Source of the DNA: Aeromonas lacus | GTDB lineage: Bacteria; Pseudomonadota; Gammaproteobacteria; Enterobacterales; Aeromonadaceae | Reading direction: 5' to 3' | NCBI RefSeq assembly: GCF_000764665.1 | Contig: NZ_JRGM01000145.1 | Span: 1 to 64,000 of the forward strand | DNA length: 64,000 nucleotides | Part shown: positions 40,403-48,362 of the stretch, piece after piece | Numbering within the stretch: position 1 is the first letter of the stretch | Layout of the letters: every line of letters starts with the position of its first letter | The notes under the pieces: generated by a model | The model's input: the letters and a program-made list of their open reading frames with translations, nothing else | Databases searched by the model: none | Told to the model about the DNA's origin: nothing | Made by a program: the position numbers and the translations under genes

Positions 40403-40910
40403 TGGGATCACCTTGATCTGCACGCCTGAAGATCTGTATTTGCCTGAGCTAAAAGGCGGAACATTCTATCTGTTTCACGCCCTGAGGGGAACGTCTACTT
40501 AACGTTCAGTATGAAGAGAGGATCCACTAAATAGATCTTAAGGATCTTTAGATCGATCTTTTACTGGATCTTTTATTAGGATCAGCAAGATCTGTTGATA
40601 AGCACTTTTTGATCATAAAGATCATTCAGTTAAAGGCGATCCCAGCTTGTGGAAAAGCTTGGATCCTGGCTCCTTGAACCATGGGACAACCCTGACATTT
40701 ATACACAGGGCAAACCTGCGCAAGATCTCATTCATAGGATAACTATAGGTTTTACAGAGGTTAAACCTGTAGTTATGCACATTTATATGGATTGCTGTGG
40801 GTAACCGTGTAGAACAACTTTGCAAGATCCAGCTGTTAATAACCTGGTGGATAGCCGATCTGGGGATAAGTCGGGAGATCGCACTTTTATTGCGGATCTC
40901 CCGTGAGTGA
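40403..40910. other. oriC: chromosomal replication origin oriC
   Basis: A 508-bp gene-free region between mnmG and mioC, the position of oriC in E. coli. It contains about 20 GATC (Dam/SeqA) sites, an AT-rich repeat block at 40534-40592 and DnaA boxes: TTATACACA 40699-40707 (+), TTATGCACA 40773-40781 (+), TTTTCCACA 40648-40656 (-), and one-mismatch sites TTATCAACA 40593-40601 (-), TTACCCACA 40796-40804 (-) and TTATCCCCA 40861-40869 (-). Together with dnaA, dnaN, gyrB and parAB nearby, the assignment is secure, though the exact borders are not. Confidence 0.95.
40534..40592. repeat. AT-rich GATC repeats of the oriC unwinding element
   Basis: GATC followed by T-rich sequence recurs at 40534, 40543, 40551, 40555, 40567, 40580 and 40589. 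Two units, GATCTTTTACTG (40555) and GATCTTTTATTAG (40567), are near-identical and correspond to the 13-mers (GATCTNTTNTTTT) where E. coli oriC opens. The next DnaA-box-like site begins at 40593. Confidence 0.85.
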
Positions 40911-41360
40911 TCAGGCGATCATGGTCATCCAGTTATGGATCCAGGCTTCTGCTGCATCTTCCGGTATCTCGTAACGGGTTACATCGATATCGAGCCGTTC
41001 GCCGATCCGGCTGGCACCGCACTTGGCCAGCAGCCGATCCAACGTCTTGCCGCCCTGACAGAAGGTGTCATAACTGCTGTCACCAAGAGCGATCACTCCA
41101 TATTTCAGTGAGTTAAGATCCGGATGCTGCTCGGCAAGATCCTTGGCGAAGGGCTGCAGGTTGTCCGGTATATCTCCTGCACCATGGGTGGAAGTGACCA
41201 CCAGCAGTATGGATCCGGGCTCATCCAGTACTTCGGTCAGCGAGGCAGGGTTGTGGATCCGGGTCTGGTGACCCGCCTGTTCCAGCAGATTGGCCACATG
41301 ATCGGCGACATATTCGGCGGCCCCCAGCATGGAACCGACGACGATATTGAGTTTTGCCAT
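40911..41360 (-). CDS. mioC: MioC flavodoxin-like FMN protein
   Basis: A 149-residue flavodoxin. The FMN phosphate loop is near GSMLGAAEYVAD (about 8-19), and STHGAGDIPDN (about 58-68) and ALGDSSYDTFC (about 91-101) are the other cofactor loops. MioC supports biotin synthase activity in E. coli. Transcription runs toward oriC, which in E. coli affects initiation; DnaA boxes lie in its promoter region here too. Confidence 0.96.
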   Translation of the reverse strand: MAKLNIVVGSMLGAAEYVADHVANLLEQAGHQTRIHNPASLTEVLDEPGSILLVVTSTHGAGDIPDNLQPFAKDLAEQHPDLNSLKYGVIALGDSSYDTFCQGGKTLDRLLAKCGASRIGERLDIDVTRYEIPEDAAEAWIHNWMTMIA

Positions 41361-41415
41361 GGAATGGATCCTGATTCAGAGAAAAGAGGCGAAGCCGGAT
41401 TCTAACTCCAAAGGA

Positions 41416-41447
41416 TGTGGATAAATATGGATAAAGCTTGGGGATAA
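41416..41447 (-). promoter_or_regulatory. DnaA-box cluster upstream of mioC
   Basis: Three minus-strand boxes in 32 bp: TTATCCACA (41416-41424, perfect), TTATCCATA (41426-41434) and TTATCCCCA (41439-41447), 56-87 bp before the mioC start. DnaA represses mioC in E. coli through boxes at the same place. Confidence 0.8.
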
Positions 41448-41723
41448 TGGATCCACTCAGAGATAGCTGTGGATCTTGTCTCTGTGAGGCCAGCTGGGTG
41501 GTGCTGTTGAGCGGATGAAATAAAAGAGGCTTGTCAGGATACTTGGGGGCCATTCCCGATGGCATTTTAAGGTGGCTGGGCTCTTTCTACTTCCTTTTCA
41601 TCAAGTGCTTGAGCATGTGAAATGGTGGGGATTTCCCTTTATTGCACGATATAAAGCAGCAGTAAGGAGGTGCTTACTTCATGTGGTGTCTGCGCCGCCT
41701 CTAGGTTGGTGGATGAAAAATGC
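41448..41723. other. gene-free segment between mioC promoter and mnmE terminator
   Basis: No protein gene longer than a few codons is supported here. A strong AAGGAGG (41664-41670) is followed 10 bp later by an 8-codon frame ATG...TAG (41681-41704, MWCLRRL). A small plus-strand RNA ending at the terminator at 41724-41760 is possible but unsupported. Confidence 0.35.
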
Positions 41724-41760
41724 ACAACAAAAGCCCGGGATGAACCCGGGCTTTTGTTGT
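41724..41760. terminator. bidirectional terminator downstream of mnmE
   Basis: A perfect 16-bp stem (41724-41739 and 41745-41760) with a 5-nt loop, having AACAAAA/TTTTGTT ends on both strands. It is 14 bp past the mnmE stop on the minus strand. Confidence 0.88.
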
Positions 41761-41773
41761 CTGCGGTACCGGC

Positions 41774-43135
41774 TTATTTGCCGATGCAGAAGCTGGAGAA
41801 GATGCGGCCCAGCAGATCGTCAGAACTGAATTCGCCGGTGATCTCGGAGAGGGACTCCTGCGCGAGGCGCAGCTCTTCGGCTACCAGCTCGCCGGCCACG
41901 AACACTTCCAGCTGCTCTTTGGCCACCAGCAGGCGCTCGGCGGCGCGCTCCAGCGCATCCAGATGGCGGCGGCGGGCCATAAAGCCCCCTTCGGTGTTGC
42001 CCTGGAAGCCCATGCAAGCCTTCAGGTGCTCGCGCAGGGCGGGCAGCCCCAGCTCGGTCTTGGCGGAGATGCGGTAGACGGCGTGGCCCTGCTCTTGGCT
42101 CGGTGCCAGATCTTCGCCAGTCAGGTCGGCCTTGTTGCGAATAACGGTGAGGCCGATGTTTTTTGGCAACCGATCAACAAATTCCGGCCAGATCTCCCGC
42201 GGGTCGACCGCGTCTGTGGTGGTGCCATCCACCATAAACAGCACCCGATCTGCCTGTTCAATCTCGGCCCAGGCGCGCTCGATTCCGATCTGCTCCACCT
42301 TGTCCTGGGTGTCGCGCAGGCCGGCGGTGTCGATGATATGCAGCGGCATGCCATCGAGATGGATGTGCTCGCGCAGTACGTCGCGGGTGGTACCGGCAAT
42401 CTCGGTAACGATGGCTGACTCACGGCCTGCCAGAGCGTTGAGCAGGCTCGATTTGCCGGCGTTGGGGCGACCGGCGATCACCACCTTCATCCCTTCCCGC
42501 AGCAGGGCGCCCTGCTTGGCTTCACCACGCACGTCGTCCAGCTCGGACATGATGGCGTAGAGGTCGCCCGCTACCTTGCCATCAGATAGGAAGTCGATCT
42601 CCTCGTCCGGGAAGTCGATGGCCGCTTCCACATAGATGCGCAGCCGGGTCAGGTTTTCCACCAGCTGCTGGATCTTGCTGGAGAACTGCCCCTGCAGGGA
42701 GTGCATGGCGCTGCGGGCAGCCTGTTCGCTGGAGGCTTCAATAAGGTCGGCAATCGCCTCGGCCTGTGCCAGATCCAGCTTGTCGTTGATGAAGGCGCGC
42801 TCGCTGAACTCGCCGGGGCGGGCAGGGCGGATCCCGTCGATTTGCAGAATGCGGCGGATCAGCATGTCCATGATGACGGGGCCGCCGTGGCCCTGCAGCT
42901 CCAGCACATCTTCGCCCGTGAAGCTGTTGGGGGCCTTGAACAGCAGGGCTATGCCCTGATCCAGTACTTCGCCTTGCTCATCCCTGAACGGCAGATATTC
43001 GGCGTAGCGTACCCGCGGGCACTTGCCGAGCACTATCTCGGCAACCTGTTCGGCGGCGGGGCCGGATACCCGGACTATGCCGACGCCACCACGGCCTGGC
43101 GCGGTGGCTTGGGCCACGATCGTATCTGTTGTCAT
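41774..43135 (-). CDS. mnmE: tRNA modification GTPase MnmE
   Basis: A 453-residue protein with an N-terminal folate-binding domain ([24 protein letters not shown]), a helical domain, an inserted G domain (P-loop GRPNAGKSS, about 223-231; [14 protein letters not shown]) and the C-terminal CIGK with the conserved cysteine. It works with MnmG on tRNA wobble uridine. The ATG at 43135 matches the family start; the frame is open 16 codons further. A terminator separates it from yidC. Confidence 0.97.
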   Translation of the reverse strand: MTTDTIVAQATAPGRGGVGIVRVSGPAAEQVAEIVLGKCPRVRYAEYLPFRDEQGEVLDQGIALLFKAPNSFTGEDVLELQGHGGPVIMDMLIRRILQIDGIRPARPGEFSERAFINDKLDLAQAEAIADLIEASSEQAARSAMHSLQGQFSSKIQQLVENLTRLRIYVEAAIDFPDEEIDFLSDGKVAGDLYAIMSELDDVRGEAKQGALLREGMKVVIAGRPNAGKSSLLNALAGRESAIVTEIAGTTRDVLREHIHLDGMPLHIIDTAGLRDTQDKVEQIGIERAWAEIEQADRVLFMVDGTTTDAVDPREIWPEFVDRLPKNIGLTVIRNKADLTGEDLAPSQEQGHAVYRISAKTELGLPALREHLKACMGFQGNTEGGFMARRRHLDALERAAERLLVAKEQLEVFVAGELVAEELRLAQESLSEITGEFSSDDLLGRIFSSFCIGK

Positions 43136-43189
43136 CTTGCTTGGCTCGTTTGTTCGCTGATAGGAAAACGTAGTGGGAGACATTGTAAT

Positions 43190-43213
43190 AAAAAAGGCGG
43201 CCCGAAGGCCGCC
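43190..43213 (-). terminator. terminator between yidC and mnmE
   Basis: A 7-bp GC stem with tetraloop (arms 43196-43202 and 43207-43213), CGAA on the plus strand and TTCG on the minus strand; on the minus strand six Ts then ATTA follow. It ends the rpmH-rnpA-yidD-yidC transcript, leaving mnmE to its own or read-through transcription. Confidence 0.92.
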
Positions 43214-43245
43214 TCTTTTGTCATCACGGGAAGATTAGCTGCGCA

Positions 43246-44892
43246 TCAGTTACGAGTGTGCAGGCCTTTCTTCTCCAGCTGACGATAGATGATGGTCTGC
43301 TGGGTGATGGAGATAACGTTGCTCACCAGCCAGTAGAGAGTCAGACCAGCCGGGAACCAGAGGAACATGAAAGTGAAGATGATCGGCATGAACTGCATCA
43401 CTTTCTGCTGCATCGGGTCGGTAATGGTGGTCGGGCTCATCTTCTGCAGATACCACATGGACGCACCCATGAGGATTGGCAGCACGAAGAAGGGATCCTT
43501 CACTGACAGGTCGGTGATCCACAGGGCGAACGGCGCGTGGCGCAGCTCAACAGACTCCATCAGTGCCCAGTAGAGGGCAATGAAGATGGGCATCTGAACC
43601 AGGATCGGCAGACAGCCACCGAGCGGGTTGACCTTCTCCTTCTTGTACAGCTCCATCATGCCCTGAGACATCTTCTGGCGATCGTCGCCGAAGCGCTCGC
43701 GCAGGGCCGCAATCTTGGGTTGCAGCATGCGCATCTTGGCCATGGAGGTGTACTGGGCCTTGGTCAGCGGGAACATGATGCCGCGTACCAGCAAGGTCAG
43801 CATGATGATGGCTACACCCCAGTTCTGGACGAAACCGTGGAACACGGTCAGCAGCCAGTGCAGCGGTTGGGCGATGAACCACAGCCAGCCGTAATCGACG
43901 GTCAGGTCGAGGTGGTTTGCCACCTTGGCCATCTGGTCTTGCAGCTTGGGACCAACCCACAGTTTGCTGGTCACTTCGGCCTGTTGACCGGCAGCCACGT
44001 CAACCATCGGCGCCTTGTAACCGATGATAGCCTGGCCTTTGCCCGGGATCACACGGCTGTAGAAGCTGTTGGTATCGTTTGCGTTCGGAGCCCAAGCAGA
44101 GACGAAGTAGTGTTGCAGCATGGCGACCCAACCACCCTTGGTGGTCTTGCTCAGGTCGGCATCCTTCATCTCATCGAAGGTGTACTTCTTGTAGCGGGTA
44201 TCTTCAGTGGAGAAGGCACCGCCGCGGTAAGCACTGGCTACCATGGCATGGCCTTGCTGGTCTTTCGGAGTCGCCACGGTCTGCTTCAGCTGACCGTAGA
44301 ACTGCACCTGTACCGGCTCGGCGGATTTGTTGTCGATCTTGTAGTCGACGCCAACGGCATAGTCACCACGCTTGAGGATGAACTCCTTGGTGAAGACAAC
44401 GCCCTTGCTGTCGGTCCAGGTCATCGGTACGACGACTTGATCCTGACCATCGGCCAGCTGGTAGCTGGTCTGGGCGGCTTCATAGGTGGGACGACCCTGG
44501 GCCTGGCTGTCAGGACCATCGCGACCAACCAGACCGCTCTGGGCAACATAGAGATGCTCAGGCTGGCTGGTCAGCAGTACGAACGGTTGATCCTTGCCTT
44601 CTTCCAGCTTGTGGGCCAGCAGTTCAGCAGAGACGATGTCGCCACCCTGGGTATCCAGAGTCAGCTTGAGCACGTCGGAGGAGACGGTGATCAGCTTGCG
44701 TGCGGCAGTCGCATTGGCTTGCTCGGAAACCTGAGGAATATCACCGGATTGACCGGCTTCAGGTACGAAATGTTCGGTTTGGGCCACGGTAGTCGGGGCC
44801 GGCTTGGGAGCCTTGTCGGACTCCCACTGTTGCCAGAGCAAAAAGCTCACGAACAGCAAACCGATCAGGAGTAGATTGCGTTGTGATTCCAT
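43246..44892 (-). CDS. yidC: membrane protein insertase YidC
   Basis: A 548-residue Oxa1/YidC insertase: N-terminal helix (MESQRNLLLIGLLFVSFLLWQ, about 1-21), a large periplasmic beta domain (about 40-335), and five C-terminal helices (from about 345) with the insertase signature QMPIFIALYWAL. It inserts Fo c and other membrane proteins alone or with Sec. Same length as E. coli YidC. Confidence 0.98.
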   Translation of the reverse strand: MESQRNLLLIGLLFVSFLLWQQWESDKAPKPAPTTVAQTEHFVPEAGQSGDIPQVSEQANATAARKLITVSSDVLKLTLDTQGGDIVSAELLAHKLEEGKDQPFVLLTSQPEHLYVAQSGLVGRDGPDSQAQGRPTYEAAQTSYQLADGQDQVVVPMTWTDSKGVVFTKEFILKRGDYAVGVDYKIDNKSAEPVQVQFYGQLKQTVATPKDQQGHAMVASAYRGGAFSTEDTRYKKYTFDEMKDADLSKTTKGGWVAMLQHYFVSAWAPNANDTNSFYSRVIPGKGQAIIGYKAPMVDVAAGQQAEVTSKLWVGPKLQDQMAKVANHLDLTVDYGWLWFIAQPLHWLLTVFHGFVQNWGVAIIMLTLLVRGIMFPLTKAQYTSMAKMRMLQPKIAALRERFGDDRQKMSQGMMELYKKEKVNPLGGCLPILVQMPIFIALYWALMESVELRHAPFALWITDLSVKDPFFVLPILMGASMWYLQKMSPTTITDPMQQKVMQFMPIIFTFMFLWFPAGLTLYWLVSNVISITQQTIIYRQLEKKGLHTRN

Positions 44893-44897
44893 AGTCT

Positions 44898-45146
44898 TCA
44901 GTTTCTTCGCTTTGGTTGCGGAACCGGGTCATAACCACCCTCGGATAAGGGATGGCATTTTAATAGACGTTTGCTGGCTAACCAAACGCCTTTTATGAAA
45001 CCGTGAAGTCGGATTGCTTCTATCGCAAATTGGGAACAAGTCGGGGTAAAACGGCAGCGCGGCCCCAGCAGAGGGCTAATGATTAGCTGATACAGACGTA
45101 TCAGTTTGATAGCTACCCATTGCAACGGCGTGACAGAGTGCGCCAT
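44898..45146 (-). CDS. yidD: membrane insertion efficiency factor YidD
   Basis: An 82-residue protein with the DUF37 hallmarks [23 protein letters not shown] and SEGGYDPVP, including the conserved cysteine pair. It aids membrane insertion with YidC. It overlaps rnpA by 34 bp, a usual feature of this operon. Confidence 0.95.
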   Translation of the reverse strand: MAHSVTPLQWVAIKLIRLYQLIISPLLGPRCRFTPTCSQFAIEAIRLHGFIKGVWLASKRLLKCHPLSEGGYDPVPQPKRRN

Positions 45147-45472
45147 AGCTTTTCCAGTAACTTGAACAGTTCCTCGTTATCCATCTCTTTCACACCGGCC
45201 TTGGCGATCACCACGATGTCGATAGCGGGCAGCTGATGTTGTTTGAGGCGGAAACTTTCCCGAACCACCCGTTTGACACGGTTACGCCAAACGGCACGCT
45301 TGAGTGCTTTTTTGGGCACAGCGAGACCAAGACGAGGGTGTTCGAGCGAATTGGGAGAGGCGAGAAGAGTAATCTGCGGAGAGGCGGCCCGGACAGGCTC
45401 GGCGAAAACGCGTTTGAAGTGTTCGGGAGTTAACAGACGTAACTCCCGAGAGAAGGTGTGCTGGGTAGGCAT
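45113..45472 (-). CDS. rnpA: ribonuclease P protein component
   Basis: A 119-residue basic protein with the RNA-binding motif [14 protein letters not shown] (about 65-78). It is the protein cofactor of RNase P, which matures tRNA 5' ends. Its ATG shares one base with the rpmH stop (TAATG), so translation is coupled. Confidence 0.96.
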   Translation of the reverse strand: MPTQHTFSRELRLLTPEHFKRVFAEPVRAASPQITLLASPNSLEHPRLGLAVPKKALKRAVWRNRVKRVVRESFRLKQHQLPAIDIVVIAKAGVKEMDNEELFKLLEKLWRTLSRRCNG

Positions 45473-45606
45473 TAGACTACCAGGCGGGCACGACCCTTGG
45501 CACGACGAGCGGCCAGAACTTTACGACCGTTGGCAGTTGCCATGCGGGCGCGGAAACCGTGAGAGCGCTTGCGCTTCAGGTTGGACGGTTGAAAAGTACG
45601 TTTCAT
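45472..45606 (-). CDS. rpmH: 50S ribosomal protein L34
   Basis: A 44-residue, highly basic protein starting [19 protein letters not shown] and ending GRARLVV, an unmistakable L34. It is first in the rpmH-rnpA-yidD-yidC operon. Unlike E. coli, dnaA is not the divergent neighbour; a three-gene ABC transporter lies between, as in Vibrio. Confidence 0.97.
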   Translation of the reverse strand: MKRTFQPSNLKRKRSHGFRARMATANGRKVLAARRAKGRARLVV

Positions 45607-45690
45607 GATTCGATTCCGTATTACTGTACAGTTTTGATTGTCACACTTAGCCGACGCGCCAGCTATAGCGTGTGACGACTAGCAAAAGAG

Positions 45691-45714
45691 GCCGAATTCT
45701 AAACAGAGTTCGGC
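45691..45714. other. hairpin in the rpmH leader
   Basis: Arms GCCGAA (45691-45696) and TTCGGC (45709-45714), extended inside by TCT/AGA, lie about 85 bp upstream of rpmH within its presumed 5' leader. It could be a leader structure regulating rpmH or a weak plus-strand terminator (TTTT follows). Confidence 0.35.
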
Positions 45715-45804
45715 TTTTAGTCAATCCGCCGTTCCCTCTCATCCTGCGGTGGTCTTGAAAAGGCCACTGCCGAGCGTGAGGATCCAGAGGATCGAGGGCT
45801 CCGG

Positions 45805-45832
45805 ATTATACTGGCAACCCGGGGTTAAACAA
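45805..45832 (-). promoter_or_regulatory. putative rpmH operon promoter
   Basis: On the minus strand a perfect TATAAT (45805-45810) is preceded at 16 bp by TTGTTT (45827-45832), a weak -35. This would give a leader of about 190 nt before rpmH. No better candidate was seen in 45607-45876. Confidence 0.5.
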
Positions 45833-45842
45833 GGGATCCCTC

Positions 45843-45866
45843 AATAAAAAAGGCGGCCAGGCCGCC
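45843..45866 (-). terminator. terminator of the amino-acid ABC transporter operon
   Basis: A GC-rich inverted repeat (45852-45858 and 45860-45866) is followed on the minus strand by TTTTTTATT. It is 10 bp past the stop of the ATP-binding protein gene and insulates rpmH. Confidence 0.9.
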
Positions 45867-45876
45867 AAAGAGAGAG

Positions 45877-46611
45877 CTATTTAAGGACTTTCCGCAAGAA
45901 CTCCCGGGTACGGGGATCCTTGGGATCGACCAATATCTGATCCGGCGGGCCCTGCTCCACGATCCGGCCACCTTCCATGAAGATCACCCGATCGGCCACA
46001 TCCCGTGCGAATTCAATCTCGTGGGTCACCACCACCATGGTCTGGTGCTGGCTAGCCAGCTTTTTCATCAGCCCGAGCACTTCATCGACCCATTCCGGAT
46101 CGAGCGCCGAGGTGGGTTCGTCAAACAAGATCACCTTGGAGTGGGCCGCCATGGCCCGGCCGATGCCGACCCGTTGCTGCTGGCCGCCGGAGAGGGAGGC
46201 CGGATAGGCGTCCTTCTTGTCGGCAAGACCAATGTCCTCAAGGATGCCGAGGGCGGTAGCACGAGCTTCCGCCTTCGGCTGTTTCCAGACGGTAATCAAC
46301 CCTTCAGCGATGTTGTCCAGCGCCGTCTTGTTGGCAAACAGGGCGTAGTTCTGGAACACGAAGGATGCCCGTTTGCGCAGCTCGATGGCTTGCTGCTCGC
46401 TGGCATCTGCCAGATTGAGCTGCAGATCGTCGATGGCAAGCGAGCCTGCATCCGGGGTCTCCAGCAGGTTCAGGCAGCGCAACAGGGTCGATTTGCCGGT
46501 GCCGGAGGGGCCGATAATGACCACTATCTCCCCCTTCTTTACCTCCAGATCGATGCCGTTGAGCACCTGATTGCCGTGATATGCCTTGGAGAGGCCGGTT
46601 AGCTTGATCAT
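45877..46611 (-). CDS. tcyN: polar amino acid (probably cystine) ABC transporter ATPase
   Basis: A 244-residue ABC ATPase with Walker [10 protein letters not shown] (about 34-42), Q loop VFQNYALF, signature [14 protein letters not shown], Walker [16 protein letters not shown] and the switch His in VVTHE. It belongs to the GlnQ/HisP/TcyN group of polar amino acid importers. It forms an operon with the permease and binding protein upstream; the same trio occupies this place in Vibrio cholerae. Confidence 0.93.
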   Translation of the reverse strand: MIKLTGLSKAYHGNQVLNGIDLEVKKGEIVVIIGPSGTGKSTLLRCLNLLETPDAGSLAIDDLQLNLADASEQQAIELRKRASFVFQNYALFANKTALDNIAEGLITVWKQPKAEARATALGILEDIGLADKKDAYPASLSGGQQQRVGIGRAMAAHSKVILFDEPTSALDPEWVDEVLGLMKKLASQHQTMVVVTHEIEFARDVADRVIFMEGGRIVEQGPPDQILVDPKDPRTREFLRKVLK

Positions 46612-46623
46612 GAGAGCCCTCCT

Positions 46624-47292
46624 TTAATAGGCACGATTGAGACGAATTTCCAGCAGGTGCTGCAAGCGGGTGAAGAAGATGACCACCACCCAGTAGATGA
46701 GCGCCACCGCCATAAAGCTCTCGAAGAACTTGAACGAGGAAGAGGCTTCCATCTGTGCCTTGCCCATGATCTCGGCCACACCCAGGGTAAAGGCCAGCGA
46801 GGTGCTTTTGATCATGTCGATGAAGTAGTTCATCAGCGACGGGGTGGCGATGCGTGCCGCCTGCGGCAGGATGATCCGCTGCATCGCCTGATAACGGCTC
46901 ATGCCGATGCTGAGCGCCGCTTCCATCTGGCTTTTGTGAATACCCAGGATCGACGCCCTGATCGACTCGGCCATGTAGGCGGCAAAGTGGAGGGTCAAAC
47001 CTATGATGGCAGCGGTAAAGGCATCCATCCCGGAAAATATGTGGAACAGTTGCGGTAGCCCGTAATAGAGCAGAAACAGCTGGACGAGCAGCGGTGTACC
47101 CCGAAAGAACGAGATATAGAGCATCGCCAGCCAGTGGATCACGGGGATGCGAAAGACCCGTACTATCGCCAGGGCCAGCGACAGTACGAGTGCCAACGCG
47201 AATCCCCACAGGGCCATCTCCATCGTGGTGCCCAGATATTTGAGCAGGATGGGAAACAGCCCCAGGGTGTACTCGATATCGAAGTGCATCAT
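46624..47292 (-). CDS. tcyL: polar amino acid (probably cystine) ABC transporter permease
   Basis: A 222-residue inner-membrane permease with about five helices and the HisM-type EAA motif (SIGMSRYQAMQRIILPQAAR, about 129-148) that contacts the ATPase. Its start codon directly follows the stop of the binding protein gene. Only one permease gene is present, so it should work as a homodimer. Confidence 0.92.
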   Translation of the reverse strand: MMHFDIEYTLGLFPILLKYLGTTMEMALWGFALALVLSLALAIVRVFRIPVIHWLAMLYISFFRGTPLLVQLFLLYYGLPQLFHIFSGMDAFTAAIIGLTLHFAAYMAESIRASILGIHKSQMEAALSIGMSRYQAMQRIILPQAARIATPSLMNYFIDMIKSTSLAFTLGVAEIMGKAQMEASSSFKFFESFMAVALIYWVVVIFFTRLQHLLEIRLNRAY

Positions 47293-48051
47293 TTATTTGT
47301 CGGTGATGTCGGACGCGAACCATTTCTCGGAGATTTGACGCAGGGAGCCATCCTTGCGCATGGCGGTCAGCGCCTCATCGACCTTCTTCAGCAGCGCCTG
47401 CTTCTCCGGGGTCTTCAGGAAGGGCAGGGCGTTCTCGATCGTCTCGAACGGTGCGCCAGCCTGTTGCAGCGGCAGCTTGGACTCCTTGATCAGCTGGGCG
47501 GTGGAGACGCGGTCCATCACGAAGGCGTCGATGCGGCCCAGCGCGACATCCTGCTCGAAGGCGGAGTCATAGGTGCGGATATCGATTTTGTGGTTCGGAT
47601 CATTCTTGCGCAGCAGCTCTTCAAAGTTGGAGCCAAGGTTGACCGCGACCTTCTTGCCTTCCAGATCCTTGATGCCGTGGATGGTGTTGTTGCCCTGACG
47701 GACCACGATCTGGGCGCCGTCATAGACGTAGGGCTGGGAGAAGTCGTACTTCGCCTTGCGCTCGTCGGTGATGGTGATCTGGTTGGAGATGGTATCGACA
47801 CGGCCGGTTTCCAGCATGCCAAACAGGCCGGAGAAGCTGGCGGTCACGAACTCGACTTTGTAGCCGGTACGCTCGCCGATCTGGTTCCACATATCCACTT
47901 CAAAGCCCTGCAGTTTGTCCTGCTTGACGAAAGTGAACGGGAAGTACTTGCCGGACATGCCGACCTTGATGGTCTCCTGGGCGATGGCCTGACCAGACAG
48001 GGTGGCCAACAGGATGGCTGCGCCGGAAATAAGCTTGATGGAAGTTTTCAT
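47293..48051 (-). CDS. tcyJ: periplasmic polar amino acid (probably cystine) binding protein
   Basis: A 252-residue family 3 solute-binding protein with signal peptide (about 1-24, ending AIA). The ligand-site pattern KYFPFTF...LQGFEVDMWNQIG and the SNQITITDERKAKYDFSQPY segment resemble the cystine-binding FliY/TcyA group more than Arg or Gln binding proteins, but specificity cannot be proven from sequence. First gene of the operon. Confidence 0.9.
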   Translation of the reverse strand: MKTSIKLISGAAILLATLSGQAIAQETIKVGMSGKYFPFTFVKQDKLQGFEVDMWNQIGERTGYKVEFVTASFSGLFGMLETGRVDTISNQITITDERKAKYDFSQPYVYDGAQIVVRQGNNTIHGIKDLEGKKVAVNLGSNFEELLRKNDPNHKIDIRTYDSAFEQDVALGRIDAFVMDRVSTAQLIKESKLPLQQAGAPFETIENALPFLKTPEKQALLKKVDEALTAMRKDGSLRQISEKWFASDITDK

Positions 48052-48164
48052 GGGGTTTCTCTCTCTAAATATCTTGTATTTGTAGTTGTAATAACTGCTT
48101 TGGCGCTGATGTTATTGGAATAAAATTTAAAAAATAAATGACATTTGGTTATATGAAATAACAG

Positions 48165-48350
48165 GAGTGCAGCATGAGATCCGCCAGTTGCAGCAGTGGA
48201 TCAAGCTGTGGGTAACTTTGGGGATGAAAGATGATCCGGAGGCGCTGGATCCTTGAAAGTCAAGGATCTTATTTGCTGGATCCGTGGGGGCACGGCTGGA
48301 GATCCGGCGGCTAAAAACGTAGAATAGCCGGTCTTTAGTTAATCAATCGA
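48165..48350 (+). promoter_or_regulatory. dnaA regulatory region with GATC cluster and DnaA-box-like site
   Basis: The 311-bp gap 48052-48362 contains seven GATC sites between 48178 and 48304 and a minus-strand TTACCCACA (48207-48215), one mismatch from the DnaA box and identical to a site in oriC. This fits SeqA/Dam and DnaA autoregulation. The left part (48052-48160) is AT-rich and presumably holds the promoter of the divergent transporter operon. Confidence 0.7.
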
Positions 48351-48362
48351 CAGGAGTTTAGA

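Noticed and set aside
40471-40479. TGTTTCACG near oriC as a parS site
   Set aside because: Only one half of the palindrome matches; the second half (CCCTGAGG) does not.
43537-44874. 445-codon plus-strand open frame opposite yidC
   Set aside because: Antisense to yidC; no start signal and no domain.
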